Source: Rhodobacteraceae bacterium HTCC2083 (GTDB lineage: Bacteria > Pseudomonadota > Alphaproteobacteria > Rhodobacterales > Rhodobacteraceae). Taken from it: a stretch of 64,000 nucleotides of DNA. The translations under genes were made by a program, and so were the position numbers. The notes under the pieces were generated by a model, which was not told the origin of the DNA, made no database searches, and worked only from the letters and a program-made list of their open reading frames with translations. Location: contig DS995276.1 of the NCBI GenBank assembly GCA_000156115.1, forward strand, positions 1,570,679 to 1,634,678. Reading direction: 5' to 3'. Shown piece after piece: positions 25,435 to 32,888 of this stretch (positions are counted from its first letter, which is position 1; every line of letters begins with the position of its first letter).

Positions 25435-26063
25435 TTGGTCCTTGCGCCAGCCCTCTTGCCCATAGCAAGCACTCCCAATGCTGATCTTAGAACGCTTGCA
25501 ATGGTGTCGTTGGCAGCACCTTCGCGTTGCATCCGCATCGCTCCGCCGTGCTGTATGTCAATAAATAACGCTGCAATATCAGTGGGGATATCCGCGAATT
25601 CACCGCGCGATTTTGAACGCATTACCCATGCTTCATAAGTGTCGAGAAGGTTGCGGCGCGCCTCTTGCAGTTTATTGCAGGTCGATGGGCCTAGTTGCTG
25701 AGCGTGCGCACGCATCATTACAAACAAGCACCCCTGTGGTATGTTAAGTTCCGTGCGATCTTGGGTCATGAAATCGATCAACGCATTGATGGTGACCGTG
25801 GTCGACTGATCTTTCTCAAGAATGTCGATCAACGGTTGAATTGCAAGTCTGTGGTAGGTTTCCAGAACGCTCGCCTTTAGCCCGTCATCATTGCCAAACT
25901 CACGATACACACCCGGTTTGGACGTTCCGGTTAAGCCACAAATGTCGCTGATAGAGACAACCGTTGGCCCCTTTGACCAGTATTGCATCAAAGCGACTTG
26001 CACGACCTGATCTCGATCCAATGTCTTGGGCCGACCTCGTTTTGGTGTGGTTTTTTCATTCAT
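25431..26063 (-). CDS. TetR/AcrR-family transcriptional regulator
   Basis: About 210 residues. The helix-turn-helix is near residues 30-50 (ISDICGLTGTSKPGVYREFG) after a basic GRPKTLDRDQVVQVAL start. The rest is helical ligand domain. An ATG at 26075 is also open, but it lies inside an inverted repeat at 26072-26088, so I prefer the ATG at 26063. The gene is divergent from an alpha/beta hydrolase and convergent with the FrnE-like gene; it likely represses the hydrolase. Confidence 0.8.
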   Translation of the reverse strand: MNEKTTPKRGRPKTLDRDQVVQVALMQYWSKGPTVVSISDICGLTGTSKPGVYREFGNDDGLKASVLETYHRLAIQPLIDILEKDQSTTVTINALIDFMTQDRTELNIPQGCLFVMMRAHAQQLGPSTCNKLQEARRNLLDTYEAWVMRSKSRGEFADIPTDIAALFIDIQHGGAMRMQREGAANDTIASVLRSALGVLAMGKRAGARTN

Positions 26064-26071
26064 TAACGTAC

Positions 26072-26088
26072 TCATAAGTATTTTATGA
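26072..26088. promoter_or_regulatory. Inverted repeat upstream of the TetR and hydrolase genes
   Basis: TCATAA and TTATGA are perfect inverted halves with a five-base spacer. It sits immediately before the TetR start and 69 bases from the hydrolase start, where a TetR operator would be expected. Confidence 0.4.
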
Positions 26089-26157
26089 TTGACTACAGGT
26101 TTTCGTACCTCTAGTTACATTAATCATAACGACAATGCCAACCCTGAAGGAAACACC

Positions 26158-27120
26158 ATGCCAAAAGATCCCATTGGGGTGCTCGGTCGAACAAATGCGG
26201 CTAGCTTGATGATGATTACGCCAGAATTTTACAAGTTGCGTTCAAAGCGCAGTAAGGGTGCAGGCAAGATCAATCATGATCTTGCGAATTTCACGATGAA
26301 GCCCGAATTTATGGAGTTGGATGGTCTCAAAATCCGCTATGCGACGGGCGGTAAAGGAAATGGGCCAACCGTTCTCTTCCTGAGCCCGCTCCCGCAAAGC
26401 ATCCTGTGTTTCGATGCGACGTGGGCCACACTTTCAGCTTCGTCAAATTTGGTAGCGTTGGACTTGCCTGGGTTCGGGCAAAGTGAGGGCGATATCAATT
26501 ATATGACTTTTGCAGCACAAAGTGCCTTTTTGCAAAAGTTCATCGCTGAACTGGGACTGACTGACGTTCACATTGTGGCACCCGATGTTGGGATGCCCGT
26601 TGCGCTTCATTATGTTTTGCACCGAGACCACAAAGCTAAGAGTATCATGATTGGTGCCGGTCCAAGCGTGCAGCCGTCAGCAGATGGTAGCCTCGTTCGA
26701 AAGATGATCGGCTCGGCATTTTGGCGCTTTGTTTTCACAATGACCGGCGCGCCTGCCTTTATCGGGGGTGCAAACCAGTTGGGGTATTTGAGCTATAGCC
26801 CTTCTTCCGCTGAGGTCACCGACTATGTCACGTCATATTCTGGCCGGATTGGGCCGGTCACGAAATGGTTCCAAGGCTACCCAGAAGGGTGCAAAGACAT
26901 AGATCCGCATCTCGCGACGCTTAACATCCCTGTCCAAGTGTTCTGGGGCGAATACGATGCGTTTTTAACAGCGGACAACGCCAAAAGGTTACACGCGCGG
27001 CTCCCCAAGAGCGCATTAAAGATTTTCAAGAATTGCGGCCACTTTTTTTATCAAGACGATAGCGATGAATTCACTGAAGTCGTCCAAGCGTGGGTCAATG
27101 GAGGTTCTGATCTCGCCTAA
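26158..27120 (+). CDS. Alpha/beta hydrolase, epoxide hydrolase/dehalogenase type
   Basis: About 320 residues. The nucleophile loop reads VAPDVGMPVA (aspartate near residue 143), in place of the usual HDWGG, so it is an aspartate-type hydrolase as in epoxide hydrolases and haloalkane dehalogenases. The other members are in WGEYDAFL near 272 and NCGHFF near 299. There is no signal peptide. The ATG at 26158 has AAGGAAA seven bases before it. It is divergent from the TetR gene. The substrate is unknown. Confidence 0.75.
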   Translation: MPKDPIGVLGRTNAASLMMITPEFYKLRSKRSKGAGKINHDLANFTMKPEFMELDGLKIRYATGGKGNGPTVLFLSPLPQSILCFDATWATLSASSNLVALDLPGFGQSEGDINYMTFAAQSAFLQKFIAELGLTDVHIVAPDVGMPVALHYVLHRDHKAKSIMIGAGPSVQPSADGSLVRKMIGSAFWRFVFTMTGAPAFIGGANQLGYLSYSPSSAEVTDYVTSYSGRIGPVTKWFQGYPEGCKDIDPHLATLNIPVQVFWGEYDAFLTADNAKRLHARLPKSALKIFKNCGHFFYQDDSDEFTEVVQAWVNGGSDLA

Positions 27121-27495
27121 GTAGCGCTGAAATTGGCGCAAAAAAGCAGCATCTGGAGCTTTGGGTTCTGTCCCGTCGATTGCTGCTGGCAGCACGAATG
27201 GTTGTTTTGCTCGCCGCGCGACGGCTTAGCGGTTTTCGTCAACGCCGTATTTTTGTATTGCAAGCGCGCGCAGCATTAATTCACAATGGCCAAATCGGGT
27301 TCGCTGCCGCCGTGAGATCGATTGCAGCACTCATGGATTCAGCCAATACATGAACATCTGTTTTGCCTGTTTCTAACGAAAGTCCTCACGGTTGCAGCGA
27401 AAGTCTCCTTTCCGCCCCTACTACCGGTGGATGCGTGCTTGGTGCAGTTCGCGAAAACGGTGTCCAAATCGAGCTCCTGCAACCACTGACAACGA
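27121..27495. other. Intergenic stretch with degenerate repeat-like text
   Basis: About 375 bases after the hydrolase with no gene. Words such as gcagcatc, ttgctcgccg, tgcagcgaaagtc and cgaaaacggtgtc resemble the other gene-poor gaps. Confidence 0.45.
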
Positions 27496-27523
27496 ACGCC
27501 CCGCAGTTAACCCTGCGGGGCGT
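27496..27523 (-). terminator. GC-rich hairpin at the end of the recombinase remnant
   Basis: An 11-bp perfect stem (ACGCCCCGCAG and its complement) with a six-base loop, containing the stop codon of the recombinase remnant on the minus strand. It fits an intrinsic terminator of the former gene. Confidence 0.6.
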
Positions 27524-27645
27524 CGGTCGCTTTGGTCACCATTGCCATGATAGCACTCAACTCACCGTACAGTTCTAAGTCAAACCCAGTGTTCGCTGGG
27601 ATTACCTTGATGTGATCGATCAAGCTTTGTGAGCAGATCGTCTTC
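27510..27645 (-). pseudogene. Serine recombinase, C-terminal remnant
   Basis: On the minus strand the frame reads SLIDHIKVIPANTGFDLELY and GELSAIMAMVTKATDAPQG before a stop. This is the very end of a large serine recombinase (the LIDxIxVxP...LxGxL pattern of phage and integrative-element recombinases). Everything upstream is lost, replaced by the IS3 remnant. Confidence 0.55.
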
Positions 27646-27654
27646 GACGGCCAG

Positions 27655-27919
27655 TGATGTCCGTAATCATATAAAATGGGACATTATAGCGGCTTGAGCA
27701 TTGGAGGCTCTGTTTCTTGATCTTTTCCATTTCTCTCAGGATGGCTTTATCGCGGCCAAAGTAGACGTCAGCGGGTGTGACGTTGTTCAGGCTCTCGTGG
27801 TATCTCTGGTTGTTGTAGTAATCGACGAAGGCCCCGATCTGGCGCTTTGCCATTCTCGTATTCCTTCAAAGGTTTGGGATACACCTTAGCTCAATGTCCA
27901 GTTTTCCGGGACCACTTCA
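27655..27919 (-). mobile_element. Internally deleted IS3-family remnant (about 265 bp)
   Basis: Both ends appear present: left TGATGTCC...AAAATGGGACATT and, inverted on the right, TGAAGTGG...AAAACTGGACATT. Between them a 77-codon frame (27620-27853) keeps the orfB C-terminus, VDYYNNQRYHESLNNVTPAD and VYFGRDKAIL, fused to the orfA leader. The DDE core is gone, so the element cannot move by itself and resembles a MITE. Confidence 0.65.
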
Positions 27920-28357
27920 GTCAGCATAAAGACAACAGATAGTGGAGCAGGTGGACCCTGAGTAACAAAGGATGCGGCTCCTCCAATCCCATCCAAAAAG
28001 AACAAGCGGATTGCCAAAAAAAACCCTTTGTTCCGTATGTTTGGAAGGTCAGAGCAGTGCGCCACCATACGCTGCCCAGAATACCGAATAGAACCGCACT
28101 TCGAAGTCTACGTTGACATGATCCAATTTACCGGAATTGCCGACTTCACCAAATGCAAAGGCGAAAATACTACTAAACACATTCGCTGTGGAATGTGAGT
28201 CGATGACGAAGATTACTGCACTGATCAAGAGTGCCGCGATCCCAATGGAGAAAAGCATGACCTTTGTCAGCGTGAGTATTTTCAACCGCCTGACTTTGCC
28301 TAAAAGGATACTAGCACGTAAAGACCCGAAAATCAGCTTTTCCCTATCTCCCGACAC
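27920..28357 (-). pseudogene. DUF4345-like small membrane protein, frameshifted
   Basis: The first 102 codons read in one frame from the GTG at 28357, with helices near residues 30-50 and 85-102, and FEVRFYSVFWAAYG near the end. A stop at 28049 follows. In the next frame the expected tail continues (NKGFFLAIRLFFLDGIGGAA, then PLSVVFMLTEVV) up to the IS3 remnant. A one-base indel near 28050 and the IS insertion together break the gene. It begins right after the peptidase gene stop and probably shared its operon. Confidence 0.5.
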
Positions 28358-29044
28358 TCAAAACTTATAACTATGCAGAGCGCTCCCATTTTTGCGCAGC
28401 CATGCACGCGGTTCGGTGTATGGGCCATGTATCTGCGTCACAATACTCCAGAACGCGCTGGAGTGGTTCATTTCGGCCAAATGCGACACCTCATGCGCGG
28501 CGACGTAATTCAACACCTCTGGCGGGCACAGGATCAAACGCCACGAATACATTAATGCGCCATCGCTGGTGCACGATCCCCAGCGCGAGCGCGTATCGCG
28601 CAACGTAAGGCGTGTGTAGGTCAGGCCAAGCGTATCCGCGTAACGATCGGATGCCCCCGCCAAGCGATCCCGCGCCATTTGCTTGAGGAAGGCCTGCACG
28701 CGCGTGCCGACCTGCTCTGGCTTACCCGGTACGGACAGCGCATCCTCGTGCAATGCAACACGCCGCCCTTGGCCCTCCATGATCTGACGCTCAACGCCTT
28801 CTATAGGCAGGGATTCCCCAAGCGCGATCACCTGATCTACACCGCGTTTGTCGAGATGTCCGCGTAGCCAGTCGGCTTTTTCGCGCGCGAAAGCGATTCC
28901 CTCGGCCTCGCTCACACCACGGGGCAAGGTGAGCGTGACCCGCCCGTCGAGCTGCGAAATCCTTAACGAAATCCGCCTCGCACGGGCGGATTTTCGCAAA
29001 ATAAGCGTTACGGGAGGAGTTCCGTCTAGAATATGCTGCCCCAT
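28358..29044 (-). CDS. YgjP-like M48-type metallopeptidase domain protein
   Basis: A 228-residue protein with the DUF45/YgjP zinc motif AAHEVSHLAEMNHS (HExxH near residue 180) preceded by DTRSRWGSCTSDG, the family's signature. The N-terminal half is beta-rich and basic. I use the ATG at 29044, since AGGAG lies five bases upstream; a GTG at 29050 would abut that site. Cellular role is unknown; the family is widespread and soluble. It is divergent from the FYDLN gene. Confidence 0.85.
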   Translation of the reverse strand: MGQHILDGTPPVTLILRKSARARRISLRISQLDGRVTLTLPRGVSEAEGIAFAREKADWLRGHLDKRGVDQVIALGESLPIEGVERQIMEGQGRRVALHEDALSVPGKPEQVGTRVQAFLKQMARDRLAGASDRYADTLGLTYTRLTLRDTRSRWGSCTSDGALMYSWRLILCPPEVLNYVAAHEVSHLAEMNHSSAFWSIVTQIHGPYTEPRAWLRKNGSALHSYKF

Positions 29045-29149
29045 ATGCACTCCTCTTAGCTAAAACGCCGCAAAGCCTTTGACACTCTTCCTAGGGTGTG
29101 GCAGTTGCCGTTGACCGTCGAAAGACCAATTTATTCGTGAGGATTTTTC

Positions 29150-29485
29150 ATGCCCAAGGAAGAATGGGGCGTCAAGCGCCTGTGCCCGACCACGGGTAAG
29201 CGATTTTACGATCTTAACAAAGACCCAATCGTCAGCCCCTACACGGGCGAGACGATTGAGATGGAGAACGGCAAGAGCCGGATGATCGCAGCTGACGCTG
29301 AAGATGCAGCCACAAAGAAAGCCAAAGACGCAGAGGCCGAGGACACAGATGATGTGGTGCTCGACGACGACGACGACGACGACGTCGATCTGGACCTTGG
29401 CGATGATGTGCTGGAAGATGATGATGATGACACGGTTTCACTAGATGAAATCGCGGATGTCGCATCCGAAGACGACGACAGCTAA
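29150..29485 (+). CDS. TIGR02300-family (FYDLN acid) protein
   Basis: A 111-residue protein of the alphaproteobacterial FYDLN family. It opens with a zinc-ribbon-like start, EEWGVKRLCPTTGKRFYDLN, and PIVSPYTGE, followed by a long acidic tail of aspartate and glutamate (residues 60-111). Function unknown; the acidic tail suggests interaction with a basic partner. The DNA of the tail is a near-repeat of gac/gat codons. Confidence 0.9.
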   Translation: MPKEEWGVKRLCPTTGKRFYDLNKDPIVSPYTGETIEMENGKSRMIAADAEDAATKKAKDAEAEDTDDVVLDDDDDDDVDLDLGDDVLEDDDDDTVSLDEIADVASEDDDS

Positions 29486-29594
29486 ACGCTGTTCAAGCAT
29501 CGGGGCCCAAGTGCGATCCGTTTGTGATTTCAACTTGATCCCGGTGCATTCCTTGCCTAGACAACTCGTGCATTAGATGCGCGTCGTCTAATTC

Positions 29595-29670
29595 GGGGCC
29601 TTAGCTCAGCTGGGAGAGCGCCTGCATGGCATGCAGGAGGTCAGGAGTTCGATCCTCCTAGGCTCCACCA
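29595..29670 (+). tRNA. tRNA-Ala (GGC)
   Basis: A 76-base cloverleaf with encoded CCA. Acceptor GGGGCCT pairs with AGGCTCC, the D arm is AGCTCAGCTGGGAGAGC, the anticodon stem CCTGC/GCAGG encloses a loop with GGC, and the T arm is AGGAGTTCGATCCTCCT. Confidence 0.97.
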
Positions 29671-29718
29671 ACACCCTCCTGAAATTCATTCCAATTCCCG
29701 CAACAATCTGAACTTCAG

Positions 29719-30669
29719 CTACTGAACTTGGGTTTTCCACGCGGCCAAGATTGTATTGGCCATTGCAATGTCTTGAGCGGCGATCCCCGTCAGATCTGTG
29801 AGGGTGATTTGATCTTCACCGTCACGCCCGTGTGTCGCTCCGTTTAGGACTGCCCCAATCTGCCTCAGACTATCGGCTTTGATCAGGCCTTCGCGCGCGG
29901 CATGAGATATTTCACCATGATTCAGGCATTGTGACGCCAAATCGACGCTCACAATGTCCGCGCGTGCCACCAACGCAACATCCAGCTCTTGTTTGCCTGG
30001 CGCGTCTGCACCGACTGCTGTGACATGTGTCCCGGGTTGGACCCAAGCGGATTTCACGATGGGCGACTTTGAACCAGTTGCCGTTACCACGATGTCCGCT
30101 GAACGCGTTGCCGTCTCTAGATCAGATGCAGGATTCACATCGATGTGTGGTGCCATGTCTGCGATCACACTATCGACTTTGACAGGGTCGCGACCCCAGA
30201 CTTGGAACGATAAATCTGGCATGAGCGCTGCATGCGCCTCTATCTGGCGGCGCGCCTGTGGTCCGGTTCCAATGACCAAAGCAGTGCGGCTGTTTGAACG
30301 CGCCAATGCCCGACTGGCAATCGCCCCGCCAATACCTGTTCGAATATCTGTGAGCATCATTTCATCATGAAGTACGGCTTCAACTAGCCCAGTCTTTGTA
30401 GACAGCGCGAGCGCAAGGCCGTTGCCAATAGGCAAACCCTTGGCGTTGTTCTGGGGAAAACCCGTCGCTACCTTGATCACAAATGTCTCATCACCTTGCA
30501 TATGCCCATATTTGATGTGGCAATCGGCATCATAAGCGAAGGTGATATGCCCGACAGTAGGCAAGTCTACGTGGCCCAAACTTGTCGCAATGTAGGCCGC
30601 CTCAATGGCCTTCGCGGCGGCGTCGCAATCAATGAGTGCTTCGATCTCGCCGCGCGTTAGTATAATCAT
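29719..30669 (-). CDS. Ornithine cyclodeaminase/mu-crystallin family protein
   Basis: A 316-residue NAD-binding protein. The Rossmann motif is VIGTGPQARRQIEAH near residue 130, with IKVATGFPQNN near 64 and GNGLALALSTKTGL near 82, both family landmarks. Members convert ornithine to proline, or act as imine or alanine dehydrogenases. It is divergent from an aminotransferase across about 32 bases, so both may act on one amino acid. Confidence 0.85.
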   Translation of the reverse strand: MIILTRGEIEALIDCDAAAKAIEAAYIATSLGHVDLPTVGHITFAYDADCHIKYGHMQGDETFVIKVATGFPQNNAKGLPIGNGLALALSTKTGLVEAVLHDEMMLTDIRTGIGGAIASRALARSNSRTALVIGTGPQARRQIEAHAALMPDLSFQVWGRDPVKVDSVIADMAPHIDVNPASDLETATRSADIVVTATGSKSPIVKSAWVQPGTHVTAVGADAPGKQELDVALVARADIVSVDLASQCLNHGEISHAAREGLIKADSLRQIGAVLNGATHGRDGEDQITLTDLTGIAAQDIAMANTILAAWKTQVQ

Positions 30670-30701
30670 CGACCAACCCCTAAAATGTGAGATTTCACGT
30701 T

Positions 30702-31850
30702 ATGCCAACATTGCCTGATTTTCGACTGGAAAACCATTTCTCGAAGTGGGAATTTAAGGCGCGCTATCACATGACCGCTTCGGATGCGGAAGCCATGTCG
30801 ATGCGCGATCTATTGGCGATGGCGACGCCCGCAGAACGTGAAGCGTTTGAAGGTATGTGGCTGGGCTATACAGAGACCTTTGGTGCGCCCGATCTGCGTG
30901 CGGCAATTGCCGCAACTTATGCTAAACAATCTGCCTTAGACATCCTTTGTTTTGCGGGTGCGAGCGAAGGTATCTTCGCGGCCAATCAGGTGATCCTTGA
31001 TCAAGACAGCCACGCGATTGTGGTCACGCCAAACTATCAATCCCATGAAACACTGCCCAATGCGATTTGCGAAGCGACGGGCGTGCCGCTTGAACCAAGT
31101 GACAATTGGTCTTTGGATATTGATCGCGTGGCAGCGGCGATCCGCCCCAATACAAGGCTGGTGACGATTAATTTCCCGCATAATCCAACGGGTGCAATTT
31201 TGCCCCTCGATCGATATGAGGCTTTGGTTAAGCTATGCCGCAAACATGGCATCTACATTCTGCACGACGAGATTTTCAATGGCCTTGGCGAGACGGGCAC
31301 CCGGCACTTGCCCTTTATCGCTGACATATATGAACGTGGATTATCTCTGAATGTGATGTCCAAATCTTTCGGCTTGCCTGGGCTGCGAGTAGGCTGGATT
31401 GCCTGTCAGGATGCTGAGATCGTCTCGAAGATGGAACGCCTCAAACATTACCTGTCAATCTGCAACTCAGGCCCGTCAGAGCGGTTGACGATGATCGCCT
31501 TGCGCAACAAAGACCGCATTCTGGCGCGCAATTGCGCAATCGTCGACGAGAACCTGCCGAAGTGGGATGCGTTCTTTGCCCGCCATTCGGAGCTGTTTGA
31601 ATGGCAGCGACCTGATGGGTCTTGCATGGCCTTTCCACGCTACAAAGGGGCGGACGGCGTCGAGGCATTTTGTGCATCACTGGTTGAGGAAAGCGGTGTC
31701 TTGTTTCTGCCCAGCACGATCTATTCCTCTGTCCTGGGACCAACGCCAACGGATCGCTTGCGTCTAGGTTTTGGGCGCGCCAACCTTGATGAAGGGCTGG
31801 CAGCACTTAATGCGCATTTGATGCGCAATGGGGTTGCTCACATATTTTGA
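30702..31850 (+). CDS. Class I/II pyridoxal-phosphate aminotransferase
   Basis: A 382-residue fold-type I PLP enzyme. The cofactor lysine lies in VMSKSFGLPGLRVGW near residue 223; NFPHNPTGAI near 160 and LHDEIFNGL near 192 carry the ring- and phosphate-binding residues. I use the ATG at 30702, since the earlier GTG lacks a ribosome site. The substrate is not evident, but the cyclodeaminase and HyuAB neighbours suggest a cyclic or basic amino acid. Confidence 0.85.
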   Translation: MPTLPDFRLENHFSKWEFKARYHMTASDAEAMSMRDLLAMATPAEREAFEGMWLGYTETFGAPDLRAAIAATYAKQSALDILCFAGASEGIFAANQVILDQDSHAIVVTPNYQSHETLPNAICEATGVPLEPSDNWSLDIDRVAAAIRPNTRLVTINFPHNPTGAILPLDRYEALVKLCRKHGIYILHDEIFNGLGETGTRHLPFIADIYERGLSLNVMSKSFGLPGLRVGWIACQDAEIVSKMERLKHYLSICNSGPSERLTMIALRNKDRILARNCAIVDENLPKWDAFFARHSELFEWQRPDGSCMAFPRYKGADGVEAFCASLVEESGVLFLPSTIYSSVLGPTPTDRLRLGFGRANLDEGLAALNAHLMRNGVAHIF

Positions 31851-31893
31851 AAGGGTAACTTTAGGATCAGAAAAATCTATCGCTGAGGCCAAA

Positions 31894-32793
31894 ATGATAA
31901 AGAGTAAGGTGACGCTAAAACAGCTAGAGGCGTTTGCCTTTATCGTTGATACTGGAACCTTTCGGGCTGCAGCCTCAGCCCTTGGTACGACGCAACCCAA
32001 CATTTCCGCCCGTATCACAGCGCCTGAAACTGCGCTGAACGTGATCTTGCTGATCCGTGATGCAGGCTCGCTGCGCTTGACGACAGACGGGCAAAAACTG
32101 CTGCAAAAAATGCGGGAGGTTCTGTGGGCAAGCGAAGCGCTGATCGAGGAAGCCGGACGTCATGAATTGATCGAAGAAACGCTAAGGCTTGGCGTCACTG
32201 AGCTTGTGGCCTGTACATGGTTACAAACTTTTTTGCGCTTGATGAAAGATGCCTACACCAAGCTGCGCATTCAGCTGGAGGTCGACCTTTCCACAGCCAT
32301 TGATTCACGCTTGATGGAAGGGCAGCTCGACCTTGCGCTGCAAACGGGGCCTTTCAAAACCAAGAGCTTTACCAATGAGGCGCTGGGCCAAGAGCACTAT
32401 TGTTGGGTCGCTAATACTGAACTTAGTCACCGCCTTGCTGCCAAGCCTGCTTTGGATAAGCTGTTTGATCTGACAGTTATTACCCATGCCAAGAACTCGC
32501 AGGCCTGCGCGGCGCTGCACGAAGTTGTTAAGGAATGTGGATTGGGCCAAGAGCGGATTGTGCATTCGAGTGCTTTGTCAGCCTGCCTTCCTATGGTGCT
32601 CGAAGGTCTTGGTGTGGCGCTCTTGCCCGAGCGGCTTGTTGCAGCAGACGTTGTAGCCGGGAACCTACACGAGATAGAGAGTGATTGGTTGCCTAATCCC
32701 CTGCTGTTTCATGCCCGTTATGCACCGGCCCGTTCAGCGCGCTACGTGGAGAAAGCAGCAACGATTGCCAAAGTTGCGATGCAGCAGAACTAG
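31894..32793 (+). CDS. LysR-family transcriptional regulator
   Basis: A 299-residue LysR protein. The helix-turn-helix is in residues 5-65 (LKQLEAFAFIVDTGTFRAAA, then TTQPNISARI); the effector domain follows with LRLGVTELVACTWL near residue 92. The ATG at 31894 has GAGG seven bases upstream. It lies between the aminotransferase and the second hyuAB pair and probably activates one or both. Confidence 0.85.
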   Translation: MIKSKVTLKQLEAFAFIVDTGTFRAAASALGTTQPNISARITAPETALNVILLIRDAGSLRLTTDGQKLLQKMREVLWASEALIEEAGRHELIEETLRLGVTELVACTWLQTFLRLMKDAYTKLRIQLEVDLSTAIDSRLMEGQLDLALQTGPFKTKSFTNEALGQEHYCWVANTELSHRLAAKPALDKLFDLTVITHAKNSQACAALHEVVKECGLGQERIVHSSALSACLPMVLEGLGVALLPERLVAADVVAGNLHEIESDWLPNPLLFHARYAPARSARYVEKAATIAKVAMQQN

Positions 32794-32888
32794 ATCAATA
32801 AAACTGATCGAGGCGAAAGATTTAATTGATTTGATTGTTGTGATCGATTCAGGCCACCTGCGTTTGTAATTCATTGCAGGAGCCTCAA

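Noticed and set aside
29340-29440. Short tandem gac/gat run as a possible repeat locus
   Set aside because: It is explained by the acidic coding tail; no repeat unit conserved outside the frame.
29232-29465. His/Arg-rich and Ser-rich frames opposite the FYDLN gene
   Set aside because: They arise from the gac/gat codon run of the acidic tail read on the other strand.
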